From NCBI GenBank assembly GCA_017434555.1, contig JAFRFB010000086.1, forward strand, positions 1-35,797: 35,797 nt of DNA, given 5' to 3'. The notes below the pieces were generated by a model, which was given only the letters and a program-made list of their open reading frames with translations, did no database searches and had not been told where the DNA came from. The translations under genes were made by a program, and so were the position numbers. The DNA is from Methanobrevibacter sp. (lineage in GTDB: Archaea; Methanobacteriota; Methanobacteria; Methanobacteriales; Methanobacteriaceae). Below are positions 9,270 to 18,738 of the stretch, piece by piece. The first letter of the stretch is position 1, and each line of letters starts with the position of its first letter.

Positions 9270-10082
9270 ATGAATATTCCTCACGTGTTGAATAAAAAGA
9301 ACCGAGTCCTCCTATCCGAGTTAACCAAAACTGATTTTAAACTCCGTTATCAAGGCTCAGTTCTTGGCTATCTATGGGCTTTACTTCGCCCTTTAATGAT
9401 GTTTGCTATTCTTTATATTGTTTTTGCAAAATTACTTCGCTTTGGCGGCGATATTCCTCATTACCCAGTCTACCTTCTTACCGGCACAACAATGTGGAGC
9501 TTCTTTACCGAATGTACTTCCCAAGGTATTCAAGCCATGGTTGTACGTGGCGATCTTATTCGTAAAATTTCTTTTCCTAAATACATAGTTGTAGTCTCCG
9601 CAACATTAACCGCAGTCATCAATATGCTCATCAATCTAGTCGTTGTCGTAATTTTTGCTCTTATCAACGGAGTCGAACCTAGCTGGACCTGGTTACTAGT
9701 GCCGCTATCTCTCGTCGAATTATATACCCTGGCCCTTGGCATTTCTTTCCTGCTTGGCGCCATTAACGTCAAATATCGTGATATTACGTCAATCTGGGAC
9801 GTCTGTATCCAAGCTCTTTTCTACGCCGTGCCAATCATCTATCCTATCACTATGGTAGCAAGCACCAGCACTATCGCCGCCAAAATTATCCTTATCAATC
9901 CTATCGCCCAGGCCATCCAAGACATCCGCTATAATCTCATTACGCATGAAACCATCACAACCTGGAATTACGTAAGCAATTTTTGGCTGCAAATTCTTCC
10001 AATCATAATCATCGTTCTTATTCTCGTTTTTGCAACAATATATTTCCGTAAGAAGTCAAAATATTTCGCGGAGAATGTATAA
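9270..10082 (+). CDS. ABC-2 type polysaccharide export permease (Wzm/TagG-like)
   Basis: 270 residues from ATG 9270; the ATG at 9252 is rejected because it lies in the -10 region. The product is a polytopic membrane protein with about six hydrophobic helices. The N-terminal amphipathic region contains TDFKLRYQGSVLGYLWALLRP, the typical opening of Wzm/TagG/RfbA permeases in the ABC2_membrane family, and the end carries the YFRKKSKYFAENV tail common to the group. It should form the channel through which a completed lipid-linked polymer crosses the membrane, powered by the ATPase encoded next. The two genes overlap as TAATG, suggesting coupled translation. Confidence 0.92.
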   Translation: MNIPHVLNKKNRVLLSELTKTDFKLRYQGSVLGYLWALLRPLMMFAILYIVFAKLLRFGGDIPHYPVYLLTGTTMWSFFTECTSQGIQAMVVRGDLIRKISFPKYIVVVSATLTAVINMLINLVVVVIFALINGVEPSWTWLLVPLSLVELYTLALGISFLLGAINVKYRDITSIWDVCIQALFYAVPIIYPITMVASTSTIAAKIILINPIAQAIQDIRYNLITHETITTWNYVSNFWLQILPIIIIVLILVFATIYFRKKSKYFAENV

Positions 10083-11332
10083 TGAAAAAAATAATAGGAA
10101 CGCGAATTGAAGTAAACGACCCAAACAACGATACCGTTATTAAAGTCGACGGACTTTCCAAATCATTTAAGCTTCCAACCGAACGTTCAGATAGTCTTAA
10201 GGGCTCAGTTTTTAATTTCATTCGTGGCATTAAAGGATACAAAAAACAAACTGTCCTTAAAAACATTAATTTTGAAGTCAAACGTGGCGATTTTCTTGGT
10301 ATCGTTGGCCGCAACGGCTCGGGCAAATCCACCTTACTTAAGATTCTCGCTGGCGTCTATTATCCAGAAAAAGGCCGAATCACCGTTAATGGTAATTTAA
10401 TTCCTTTTATCGAACTTGGCGTTGGTTTTAATCCAGAACTCACTGGACGTGAAAATGTCTATCTTAATGGCTCACTCTTAGGTTTTTCTAATAAAGAAAT
10501 GGACGCCATGTACGACGAAATTGTCGAGTTCGCCGAACTCGAAGATTTTATGGACCAAAAACTTAAAAACTTCTCTTCCGGCATGCAGGTCCGTCTAGCC
10601 TTTTCTATTGCCATCAAAGCCCAGGGTGATATTTTAGTACTCGATGAAGTCCTTGCCGTTGGCGACGAAGCCTTCCAGACTAAATGCAATCAATTTTTTA
10701 ATAAAATAAAAAAAGACAAGACTAAAACCGTTATTCTCGTTACTCATTCTATGGAAAACGTTCGCCAATATTGCAATCGCGCCATCCTCATTCGTGATGG
10801 AATCGTCAAAATCGATGGTAGTCCAGAAGACGTTGCTAATAGTTATAGCCTAGAAAATGCCGAACGCTCTAAATCCAATAAAAATGGAGGCGGAATTTTT
10901 AAAGATAATCCGATCAAAAACCTCAAAGTAAAACTAGACTCGCCAAAACAAATCAGCCAAAAAGATACCTTAAAAATTAATATCACTTATGACGTAGAAG
11001 AAAACATTAATACTTTTGCTGCTATCACGCTATGGGATATAGCTCGTAGTCAAACCTTGATTAATAGTAATTCCAGAAACAAACCTTGTAAAGGAAAAGG
11101 TCAAAAATCTCTAAGTTTTAATTTTGACTTATCCGCCCTAAATGATACAAATATTCGCATTTATTGTTCCGTCCGAGATATCGATGGCTCCATTCTCTCC
11201 TATAGCCTAGATGAACTATCTCCAACCATTGTCTTCCGACGTGACGATTATGAAAACATGAATAAGAAAACTACAGATGCTATATTATTCAATCGTGGAG
11301 AATACTCAAACCATGAAAAAAACAGATCATAA
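10082..11332 (+). CDS. ABC transporter ATPase for polysaccharide export (Wzt/TagH-like)
   Basis: 416 residues: an ABC ATPase (about 1-245) plus a C-terminal extension (about 265-400). Walker A GRNGSGKS is at 76-83, signature FSSGMQVR at 164-171 and Walker B ILVLDEVLAVGD at 184-195, the last wording typical of the Wzt/TagH branch. The extension is beta-rich with ITYDVEENINTFAAITLWD and resembles the Wzt C-terminal carbohydrate-binding domain that checks the end of the polymer. Partner of the permease at 9270-10082. Its 3' end overlaps the next gene by 20 bp. Confidence 0.93.
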   Translation: MKKIIGTRIEVNDPNNDTVIKVDGLSKSFKLPTERSDSLKGSVFNFIRGIKGYKKQTVLKNINFEVKRGDFLGIVGRNGSGKSTLLKILAGVYYPEKGRITVNGNLIPFIELGVGFNPELTGRENVYLNGSLLGFSNKEMDAMYDEIVEFAELEDFMDQKLKNFSSGMQVRLAFSIAIKAQGDILVLDEVLAVGDEAFQTKCNQFFNKIKKDKTKTVILVTHSMENVRQYCNRAILIRDGIVKIDGSPEDVANSYSLENAERSKSNKNGGGIFKDNPIKNLKVKLDSPKQISQKDTLKINITYDVEENINTFAAITLWDIARSQTLINSNSRNKPCKGKGQKSLSFNFDLSALNDTNIRIYCSVRDIDGSILSYSLDELSPTIVFRRDDYENMNKKTTDAILFNRGEYSNHEKNRS

Positions 11333-12536
11333 TTTAGCTATAGTATTTGACGATCTAACCGAATTCTTTGTCATGCAACCAGCAATCAATGCTATGGAAA
11401 AAACAAACATCAAAGTTGATATTATTGTTCCATACGATAGTGGTTATAATCATCTTGCAGAATATACTTTTAAAAAAATCAAATCTCTGGGTTATTCTCC
11501 CCTCAAAGACGCCCCCAACAACGTTCGCTATAAAATATTACTTACTCCATATCCTGGACTAGATATTGTTAAACGCTTAAACTACGTATATCATATCCGA
11601 TACCCTTATGGGGCCTTTTCTGCAAAACCTAACCCCACTTATCTTCCGGAATGCAAAATCGATTATGATGCTATTTTTTCTTTTAATAAATACGAAACAT
11701 TTCTTAATGCTTACGGACCAATCATATATCCTCTACCATATTGGAGATATCATAATTTTAAAAGACAAGCAACAAACAACAAAAAACCCACGCTTCTTCT
11801 TTTACCCACTTTTGGTACGGACGTTAGCTTTATTAAGCATTTTACCACCAAGACTATGGAAGATATTAAGCAGCATTTTCATATTATTGCAAAAGCCCAC
11901 CATGCCGTTCATTTTGGTATAGACGGAGAAGAATCTCTTGAAATACTTGAGAATTTGTCTGACGAATTTTATGATTCGAGTGTTGCTATCGATACGCTTT
12001 TAAGTAAAGCTAATGTTGTTTTATCCGACAACTCCGGAGCAATCTTCGAAGCTATTTGCGCTGGCGTCCCTATTGCAATTTTTACTGACGATCCTAACGC
12101 TAGACACTTGAATAAATTAAACACCATGCAATACGAACTTGTACAAGAAAAAGTTATTCCTCAAGCAAAAAAACCCAACGAAATATTACCAATACTTTTA
12201 AATATCAAGAAGTATGCTAAAAAACAAGCAGAAACTAAAGAAAAACTCTTTATCTGTGATTACAAAAACCCATATAAAGATTTTCTAGATATCATCAATC
12301 ATTATCTAGAAATCGACGAAAACACAGACAAGCGCAAAATCTTACACGACATTCTTTTAGAAAAATTATCAGAACAAGAACTCAGAATCAAAAAACTAGA
12401 ACAAGAGATTATTAAAAAAGACGAAATATCCGCAAATCTTACTAAGCACATAGAGGCTATTTATAATTCTACTAGTTGGAAGATTACTAAACCTTTACGC
12501 ATAATAAAAACAAAAGGCCAATCAAATGCTAAATAA
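11313..12536 (+). CDS. CDP-glycerol glycerophosphotransferase-like protein (TagB/TagF family)
   Basis: 407 residues from ATG 11313, inside the end of the Wzt-like gene and preceded by GGAG; an ATG at 11277 is possible but adds residues without family likeness. The C-terminal half of the GT-B fold shows LLLLPTFG (161-168) and SDNSGAIFEAICAGVPIAIF (238-257), close to the DYSS...kP pattern of Glyphos_transf enzymes that polymerise poly(glycerol-phosphate) from CDP-glycerol. A coiled coil (about 345-385) and the tail NSTSWKITKPLR follow; that tail is common in cell-surface glycosyltransferases. A TagD-like gene lies two genes downstream, supporting a glycerol-phosphate role. A different GT-B substrate cannot be excluded. 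Confidence 0.75.
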   Translation: MKKTDHNLAIVFDDLTEFFVMQPAINAMEKTNIKVDIIVPYDSGYNHLAEYTFKKIKSLGYSPLKDAPNNVRYKILLTPYPGLDIVKRLNYVYHIRYPYGAFSAKPNPTYLPECKIDYDAIFSFNKYETFLNAYGPIIYPLPYWRYHNFKRQATNNKKPTLLLLPTFGTDVSFIKHFTTKTMEDIKQHFHIIAKAHHAVHFGIDGEESLEILENLSDEFYDSSVAIDTLLSKANVVLSDNSGAIFEAICAGVPIAIFTDDPNARHLNKLNTMQYELVQEKVIPQAKKPNEILPILLNIKKYAKKQAETKEKLFICDYKNPYKDFLDIINHYLEIDENTDKRKILHDILLEKLSEQELRIKKLEQEIIKKDEISANLTKHIEAIYNSTSWKITKPLRIIKTKGQSNAK

Positions 12537-13821
12537 TAAACGTTTTCTTATTACTCAACCAATCATTCGCTCAATCAATGGTTCTACCGTAGTCACTTTA
12601 GAACTAGCACAAGAATTAAAAAAACGTGGAGCCAAAGTTACAGTTTACACTTGCGATTATGCCGATCCCGCCAAAACAATATTCAAAAACTCTGGCATAC
12701 AAGTTGATCAAGCTAAAGACAATCCAAATTATCAACTATCAAATTTTGATTATATCTGGGTTCATTCTCAAATCATCCCGTTAAGTATTATCAAGCATTT
12801 ATCCAAAAAACTTCCTGCCAAATTACCTTCTTTTATCTTCTTGCATATGTCTGGAATGGATTGGATTCCAGATGAAAAACCATGGATTTATAATTTAGAA
12901 AACCAGCTCAGTAGTATGTCGTTATTTATCTGCGAAGAAGTAGAAAATGTTAATCAACCACTTCTTAACTCTAAAATACCTACAGACTACTTCAGAAACC
13001 CTGCCCCCGCTATTTATAAAGACCGCTCGCTAAAGCCTAACGAACAACTTCAAAAACTACTCATAGTATCTAGTCACCCTCCAGAAGAAGTTCTGGAAGC
13101 AAAACAAATCCTCCAATCCAAATATAATATCAAAGTCGATGTACTTGGTGAAGGTCAAGAAAAGTACGAGCTCTTTAGTAAAAAACTTCTGGAGCAATAC
13201 GATGCAGTTCTCACCATCGCAAAAACCGTTCAATACTGTCTGCTCTCTGGTACACCAGTTTATGTTTATGATGCCTATGGCGGCGGACCAGGTTGGCTCA
13301 ATAAAAAAAATATTAAAGACTCTAAAATACGTAATTTTTCTGGCTACCAAAATGATAAATATCCCAATTACGAAGGCGGCATTTTTCATTACAAAACCGC
13401 TAATCAAATTGTCACCGAATTATTGAACGGATATCATGACAGTCTTTTATTTCATCAAAAACACAAAAACGATTTTACAACAGATTTTTCAATCGACTCA
13501 GTATTACCAAAAATCTTCACTAAATTAAAACCTCACAAAATAACTCCATTCTCCTCGGAATACGCCAAGTCGGTAATTGCCGCTGAGCTATTCGCTGCAA
13601 GTAAATTCGAAATCGGTGGTCGTCTCTACGAAAAGGACCAAACCATCCGTTCATTAATTCAAGAAATAGACCGTCTAACTCAAGAAAACTCTCACCTTCT
13701 CACTTTCAAACAAAACGCCGAGGCGGTTTTTAATTCAAAATCATATAAATTATTTGATAAAGCTATTAAACCGTATAAAAAATTAAAAGAAAGGAACCTT
13801 CATCGTGTCAAATTCCAATAA
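12526..13821 (+). CDS. GT-B-like glycosyltransferase, specificity unknown
   Basis: 431 residues, overlapping the preceding gene by 11 bp. The N-terminus (FLITQPIIRSINGSTVVTLELAQELKKRG) resembles the first Rossmann domain of GT4 enzymes, where the GSTVVTLELAQEL helix follows the acceptor loop. The second half contains DAVLTIAKTVQYCLLSGTPV, matching the donor-site helix of such enzymes in outline, but the classic E-x7-E pattern is not obvious. A C-terminal coiled coil (about 375-400) and the tail FNSKSYKLFDKAIKPYKKL parallel the tail of the previous protein, suggesting shared docking to the membrane or to one another. It is assigned to the polymer operon by position; the function is inferred. 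Confidence 0.65.
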   Translation: MLNNKRFLITQPIIRSINGSTVVTLELAQELKKRGAKVTVYTCDYADPAKTIFKNSGIQVDQAKDNPNYQLSNFDYIWVHSQIIPLSIIKHLSKKLPAKLPSFIFLHMSGMDWIPDEKPWIYNLENQLSSMSLFICEEVENVNQPLLNSKIPTDYFRNPAPAIYKDRSLKPNEQLQKLLIVSSHPPEEVLEAKQILQSKYNIKVDVLGEGQEKYELFSKKLLEQYDAVLTIAKTVQYCLLSGTPVYVYDAYGGGPGWLNKKNIKDSKIRNFSGYQNDKYPNYEGGIFHYKTANQIVTELLNGYHDSLLFHQKHKNDFTTDFSIDSVLPKIFTKLKPHKITPFSSEYAKSVIAAELFAASKFEIGGRLYEKDQTIRSLIQEIDRLTQENSHLLTFKQNAEAVFNSKSYKLFDKAIKPYKKLKERNLHRVKFQ

Positions 13822-14248
13822 TCTAGTAATCGGATACGTTTCTGGCGCATGGGATATGTTTCATATCGGCCATTTAAACCTCCTCAGAAAAGCAAAAACC
13901 CATTGCGACTATCTAATAGTAGGAGTAAACACTGACAAGCGCATTATCGAACAAAAGAAACGAACGCCAGTTTTTCCATATAAAGATCGTGCCGCTATAG
14001 TCAAAGCTTGTAAATATGTCGATAAAGTTATCCCTCAAAACGATAGCGATAGGCTCTCCACTTGGAAAAAATATCACTTTAATAAACTTTTCGCTGGCTC
14101 TGACTGGAAAAATACACCAAGATGGAATGAATACGCAGAGCAGCTTAACCCTCTTGGCGTCGAAATCGTTTTCTTTCCTAGAACCAAAGGTATCTCAAGT
14201 ACTAAAATTAGAGAAACTATTCAAAAAATATCTGAAAAAGAATTATAA
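13805..14248 (+). CDS. tagD: Glycerol-3-phosphate cytidylyltransferase-like enzyme (TagD family)
   Basis: 147 residues, GTG start preceded by AAAGGAA and overlapping the previous gene by 17 bp. The nucleotidyltransferase fold is shown by the HxGH motif in MFHIGHLNLL (His20, His23) and the RTKGISSTKI signature near residues 131-140, characteristic of TagD-type enzymes that make CDP-glycerol from CTP and sn-glycerol 3-phosphate. It is somewhat longer than the usual 125-135 residues of TagD, with an insertion around KNTPRWNEYAEQL. Its pairing with a TagF-like gene and an export ABC pair points to a teichoic-acid-like polymer. Related cytidylyltransferases use ethanolamine or sugar phosphates, so the substrate is probable, not proven. 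Confidence 0.85.
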   Translation: MSNSNNLVIGYVSGAWDMFHIGHLNLLRKAKTHCDYLIVGVNTDKRIIEQKKRTPVFPYKDRAAIVKACKYVDKVIPQNDSDRLSTWKKYHFNKLFAGSDWKNTPRWNEYAEQLNPLGVEIVFFPRTKGISSTKIRETIQKISEKEL

Positions 14249-14254
14249 AGTCAA

Positions 14255-15277
14255 ATGAAAAGAATTAAAGATATAGATATCCTCAGGGCAATCGCTATCA
14301 TTCTAGTTATAGTAGGGCACACACCATATCCAGGATTTAACCCAGAATTACATAAATGGATTTACGCTTTTCATATTCCTCTTTTTTTCTTCGTCTCTGG
14401 TTTATCTTTATATTTCACCAATTATCATAACCTAAACTTAAAAAAGAATTTTAAAAAACGTTTCAATCGTATTTATTTACCATATTTAATATGGAGTATA
14501 GCTTTAGCTTTACCTAGTATTTCCGTAATGACTATACCTAAAATTCTCTATGGCACTCACCAGTCAATCGCCTCAGTTAGTAATAGCTCTCTCTGGTTTC
14601 TTCCAGTTTTATTCTTTGCGACAATCTTTTTAGATCTTATTCTATTTTTTTCCTACAAGAAAAACTGGCAAAAATATCTTCCATTTTTACTGATTATCTT
14701 TTTCCTTATCGTTCTACTCATACCATCTCAATCCTCTATTCAATACCTGTTAGGTGGACATAACTTACCTTTTGGTATAGATGTAGTGCCTATGGCCATT
14801 TTATTTATGTTGTCTGGTTATCTTTTTCAAATCCATCGCAAAACAAAAGAACTAAAAATACCAATTTTAATTTCCGTACCATTAATTATCTTATCTATAA
14901 CAATATTGACATACTTTAGTCTTCATAATAATACTAATTATGTCCTTATGGCGGAAAATCGCTACGGCAACTATTTGTATTTCTTTATTGCCGCTTTTTC
15001 AGGAATTATCGCTAGCTTCTTGATTTCTTTTACTATAGCCAGACACACCTCTAAATTATCAAAACTAATGCAAAAAATCGGTTCAGATACTATGATTATT
15101 TTCATATTACATAAATACCCCCTTCAATTAATTAATGACCTTATTTTACTAATCCCAGTTGCGCATATTTCAAATTATTTTATCATTCCACTTTATTTAA
15201 TTTTCGCATTAATCATATGTATACCAATTTCATCACTCATCAAAAAACATGCTTCGATCCTGATTGGTAAATTATAA
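14255..15277 (+). CDS. Acyltransferase 3 family membrane protein
   Basis: 340 residues with about ten hydrophobic helices. The opening RIKDIDILRAIAIILVIVGHTPYPGF with the conserved His22, and HKWIYAFHIPLFFFVSG after it, are hallmarks of the Acyl_transf_3 (OafA/WecH/NodX) family, which transfers acetyl or other acyl groups to sugars of surface polymers across the membrane. Six bp separate it from the TagD-like gene, so it is the last gene of the plus-strand polymer operon. It ends 12 bp from the convergent glf; no terminator hairpin is visible between them. Confidence 0.9.
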   Translation: MKRIKDIDILRAIAIILVIVGHTPYPGFNPELHKWIYAFHIPLFFFVSGLSLYFTNYHNLNLKKNFKKRFNRIYLPYLIWSIALALPSISVMTIPKILYGTHQSIASVSNSSLWFLPVLFFATIFLDLILFFSYKKNWQKYLPFLLIIFFLIVLLIPSQSSIQYLLGGHNLPFGIDVVPMAILFMLSGYLFQIHRKTKELKIPILISVPLIILSITILTYFSLHNNTNYVLMAENRYGNYLYFFIAAFSGIIASFLISFTIARHTSKLSKLMQKIGSDTMIIFILHKYPLQLINDLILLIPVAHISNYFIIPLYLIFALIICIPISSLIKKHASILIGKL

Positions 15278-15289
15278 TATTATCACCAC

Positions 15290-16459
15290 CTAGGAAAGCC
15301 TACTAATATTTCGCACATTCAGTAAATCTTTTGCTAGTTCCAATGCGTTTTTAATTGCCTTATCCATGTCCCAATATTGATATGCCCCCAACCTTCCACC
15401 TAGCACCATATTCGGATACTTTTTTTTGCATAGCTCAACATATTTATTATATAATTCACGCGATTCTTCACTATCTACCGGATAATATGCTTCTCCACCT
15501 TTTTCAAAATCCACCGGATATTCCCTCGCAATATAAGAAATTTTTTGTTCGATTACTTCTGGTTGATGAATTTGATAATATTTATAATCATGCGTTCTAG
15601 TATAGGGCACATTCTTGTCCGCTTCATTAATTACAGCTTCACCCAACCCATCTTCGGTTTTTTCTTCTTCAAATCTTAGAGATCGCCACGGCAAGACTCC
15701 AAATTCATAATCGAGTAGTTCGTCCACTTGTCCACAATAAATAATCTTTATATTTATTGGCAGATCTTTTTTAATATCTTTAAAATTCGTATTTAATTTT
15801 ACTTCAATGTTTTCTGAATAAAGCATATTTTTGATCATTTTAGTATATCCATCTTTTGGTATACCTTGATGTTTAGCTGTCATAAAATATCGGTTATCAT
15901 GCGAAAACCTTACCGGAATCCGACTTAAAATTTCGGCCGATAAGTTAGTCGCCGAAGTATTCCATTGCTTTTCGGTATAATTTTTAAGAAACGCCGTATA
16001 AAGTTTCTCCCCCACCAAACTAATCCCCTTTTCCTCAAAATTTTTTGGCTCAACAATTCCATACTTCTCGCTACCCTTTCTGGCCTCTTCAGTAATAAAT
16101 TTCTCCGCTTCTTCTGCCGACATCTCCGTTCCGTATAATAGATTAACTGTATCAAGATTAATTGGCATCGGATAAAGTTTGCCTTCATGTCTAGTATTCA
16201 CTGTATGGGTATAATTATTAAACTCAGTAAATTCAGTAATGTAATCCCAGACCTCATTCATCTCGGTATGAAAAATATGTGAACCATATTTATGAATTTC
16301 AATACCGGTTTCTTCGTCTGTATAGGAATAAATATTTCCCGCCAAATGAGAACGCCTATCAATTACTAAAACCTTTTTACCAGCCGAAGCTAATCTTTCC
16401 GCTACAGTAGCCCCAAATATCCCCGCCCCCACAATTAGATAGTCCTTATTAATTTCCAT
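15290..16459 (-). CDS. glf: UDP-galactopyranose mutase
   Basis: 389 residues, full length. This FAD enzyme converts UDP-galactopyranose to UDP-galactofuranose. The FAD-binding motif YLIVGAGIFGATVAERLASA begins near residue 7, followed by the family block IHKYGSHIFHT. Other conserved blocks include MPINLDTVN, FLKNYTEKQWN, RIPVRFSHDNRYF, PYTRTHDYKYY and the C-terminal GGRLGAYQYWDMDKAI. It indicates galactofuranose in a surface glycan, with GalE (8234-9232) making the precursor. ATG 16459 is preceded by GAAGGAGAG and lies inside the end of the upstream GT2 gene (11-bp overlap). Galactofuranose is typical of actinobacterial envelopes. Confidence 0.96.
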   Translation of the reverse strand: MEINKDYLIVGAGIFGATVAERLASAGKKVLVIDRRSHLAGNIYSYTDEETGIEIHKYGSHIFHTEMNEVWDYITEFTEFNNYTHTVNTRHEGKLYPMPINLDTVNLLYGTEMSAEEAEKFITEEARKGSEKYGIVEPKNFEEKGISLVGEKLYTAFLKNYTEKQWNTSATNLSAEILSRIPVRFSHDNRYFMTAKHQGIPKDGYTKMIKNMLYSENIEVKLNTNFKDIKKDLPINIKIIYCGQVDELLDYEFGVLPWRSLRFEEEKTEDGLGEAVINEADKNVPYTRTHDYKYYQIHQPEVIEQKISYIAREYPVDFEKGGEAYYPVDSEESRELYNKYVELCKKKYPNMVLGGRLGAYQYWDMDKAIKNALELAKDLLNVRNISRLS

Positions 16460-17552
16460 CTAGCTCTCCTTCAACTTCATTTACTTTTTCTGACATATCA
16501 TAAACGTTTTGCTCTAATTGCTCAATATTCTTATTTATAAAATCTTGCTGTTTATAAGCAATGTTTATTTTACGATATATTCTACTCATTTTCACTTTTA
16601 CGCCACGAATTATTTTATGCACCAAATCATTACGTAATATTATAAAAATTTTTTTCTTCACCTTAGGGTTATTGATTTGATATTTTTCAATATTCTTTAT
16701 TATAAAATCTTTTGCAATCTTATGGATCTCCCCATGAAACTTCCTCGCAGAATGTTCATATGAAAACCAATAACTTTCCGAAAACTGGTTCCAAAAAAAA
16801 TCTATATGTTTTTCTAAAAACCCATGCTTTTTATAAAAATTAAACAATTCCTTCACGACTAGCAGATGATCAGGCGAATATGACTGTTTATCAAAATTTT
16901 CCGACATAATTGAATTCTCATGACGAATATACGTATATAACTTTCGATTAACAAAGAAGATTGTTTTTGCTACGCTCATATATGCGTTATAAAAATAGTA
17001 ATCCTCATTATTCAATTTATCCGGAAAAGCAATTTTATACTTCCTAACAATTTCCGCTTTAAAGAGTTTATCACATACCGAAACATCAGTCTGTAGAGTT
17101 ATTGCTTCATTAATATAATTTTTTCCAAAAAACTTTATCCGGTAATAATTCTTATCGCTCTCCGCAATTTCAGAATGAGCATCATACTCCACTTCTGTAC
17201 CGCAAGCAACAATATCTACTTTTTCTCGCTCAATGGCTTGAACCATTATCTCGCACATTTCATTATCAAACTCATCATCCGCATCACAAAACATTAAGTA
17301 AGATGAGTTCGCATTTTTAATACCAGTATTTCGGGCAGAAGATAATCCACCATTCTTCTGATTAACTATTTTTATCCGTTTGTCTTTTTTTGCCCACGCT
17401 TCAAGAATTTCAAGAGACCCATCCGTAGAACCATCATTTACGCAAATAATTTCTATATCTTTCAAAGTTTGGTTTGTTAATTTTTCGAGACTACGATTAA
17501 CCAATTTTTCACAATTATAAACTGGCACAATCACACTGACCTTACTGCTCAT
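16449..17552 (-). CDS. Family 2 glycosyltransferase
   Basis: 367 residues. The GT-A domain has VIVPVYNCEKLV, VNDGSTDGS and the DxD-like FCDADDEF, plus LSSARNTGIKNA, the usual GT2 order. A basic, helical C-terminal part (about 265-367) ends in a predicted coiled coil (YDMSEKVNEVEGELDGN), likely for membrane or partner association. It starts 4 bp inside the upstream GT2 gene (ATGA overlap) and precedes glf, so it could be the transferase that uses UDP-galactofuranose, but this is inferred from position only. Confidence 0.92.
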   Translation of the reverse strand: MSSKVSVIVPVYNCEKLVNRSLEKLTNQTLKDIEIICVNDGSTDGSLEILEAWAKKDKRIKIVNQKNGGLSSARNTGIKNANSSYLMFCDADDEFDNEMCEIMVQAIEREKVDIVACGTEVEYDAHSEIAESDKNYYRIKFFGKNYINEAITLQTDVSVCDKLFKAEIVRKYKIAFPDKLNNEDYYFYNAYMSVAKTIFFVNRKLYTYIRHENSIMSENFDKQSYSPDHLLVVKELFNFYKKHGFLEKHIDFFWNQFSESYWFSYEHSARKFHGEIHKIAKDFIIKNIEKYQINNPKVKKKIFIILRNDLVHKIIRGVKVKMSRIYRKINIAYKQQDFINKNIEQLEQNVYDMSEKVNEVEGELDGN

Positions 17553-18694
17553 TTTTTATTATTCCTTTTTTCGATATTCTCAATTTTACTCGCTAGTTCT
17601 TCCTGCGCTACCCTCAACCTATCCAAAGCATCTATCGTCTTTAGCCTTTGTCGATACCGTGGCGAAATAGCTTTAACTACTTTAGAAACCGACGGCCTAA
17701 TCTTATTACGTAAATCATGTAAAGGTCGAAACAGAATATATATTTTTGGATATCGGATAGCAAACATTTTTGAGTTATGTTTTCCGACTTCATCTAATTT
17801 TGCAGAATCCAAATAACCACCCTCTTTTGCCCGCTTATAATCCGCTTTAACAACACTCGAAAACTTCAGAGCTGCTTTCCTATTCAATCTATGTAAATTC
17901 CAAATATACCCACCAAATCTACAAGTAAAAGCAACTGAACCGAGTTCATCCATTAAACCTTTTTCTTCCAAAAATTTTTCTACAGAATCGTATTCATCTT
18001 TTACGCAATAAATTTTACTTGCATCCTTAACCGACGAATTAGCATTATCCTGCCGATAATGTAAAAATGCTTTTTTTACAAAATAAGCTTTCCTTGCTAC
18101 CGACCATACTTTAAAATTAAAACCAGCATCCTGATAAGCCGCTCCAGGAGTCGGCAAAAAATTAATTCCGTTTTCTTTTAAAAAACTATTTTTATATATT
18201 GCTGCCCAAATACATGGTGGTTGATAGAAAATTTCTCTATGTTTCCTTGGATCAATTACCCTCCCTATCTGATCAGGCAAAAACATATCACTAACTGCAC
18301 TGTCTTTTTTAGTTTCACCATAATATTCATAAAAATTTGATTTTATTACTTCTACATCATATTTTTCCGCAATTCGATATAACTCCAAAAACGCATCCTT
18401 ATCAATAAAATCATCCGATTCGACAATTCCAACATATTCTCCAGTTGCCTTCTTTAACCCTTGATTTATCGAATCACCATAGCCAGAATTTTTCTTATCT
18501 ATTATTACTATTCGTTTATCATTTTTTGCATAATCTTTTATTATTTTTAAAGAATTATCCTTAGAACCATCATTTATACAGATTATTTCAATTTCTTTTA
18601 ACGTTTGGTTAACTAAACTATCCAAACACTCCGGCAAAAATTTTTCTACGTTATAAATCGGCACCAACACTGATACCTTTACTCTACTCTTCAT
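17549..18694 (-). CDS. Family 2 glycosyltransferase
   Basis: 381 residues. GT2 motifs are VLVPIYNVEKFL, INDGSKDNS and the ESDD metal/nucleotide site in YVGIVESDDFID. The NSGYGDSINQGLKKATGEY block distinguishes a subgroup often found in capsule and teichoic loci. The basic C-terminal region (about 290-381) ends with a short coiled coil. It is the first gene of a three-gene unit with the next GT2 and glf. An extended -10 stands 6 nt before ATG 18694, making the unit independently transcribed. Confidence 0.92.
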   Translation of the reverse strand: MKSRVKVSVLVPIYNVEKFLPECLDSLVNQTLKEIEIICINDGSKDNSLKIIKDYAKNDKRIVIIDKKNSGYGDSINQGLKKATGEYVGIVESDDFIDKDAFLELYRIAEKYDVEVIKSNFYEYYGETKKDSAVSDMFLPDQIGRVIDPRKHREIFYQPPCIWAAIYKNSFLKENGINFLPTPGAAYQDAGFNFKVWSVARKAYFVKKAFLHYRQDNANSSVKDASKIYCVKDEYDSVEKFLEEKGLMDELGSVAFTCRFGGYIWNLHRLNRKAALKFSSVVKADYKRAKEGGYLDSAKLDEVGKHNSKMFAIRYPKIYILFRPLHDLRNKIRPSVSKVVKAISPRYRQRLKTIDALDRLRVAQEELASKIENIEKRNNKK

Positions 18695-18700
18695 ACCTCT

Positions 18701-18709
18701 ATTATAGCA
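18701..18709 (-). promoter_or_regulatory. Extended -10 promoter of the GT2-GT2-glf unit (leaderless)
   Basis: Minus-strand TGCTATAAT; the hexamer (18701-18706) is 6 nt from ATG 18694. It lies in the 44-bp gap after the DPM1-like gene. Confidence 0.55.
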
Positions 18710-18738
18710 TAAATGCTACTCTTATCATATAGACTATT

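Noticed and set aside
15278-15289. Terminator between the convergent acyltransferase and glf genes
   Set aside because: Only 12 bp lie between them and no stem with a T-run is visible.
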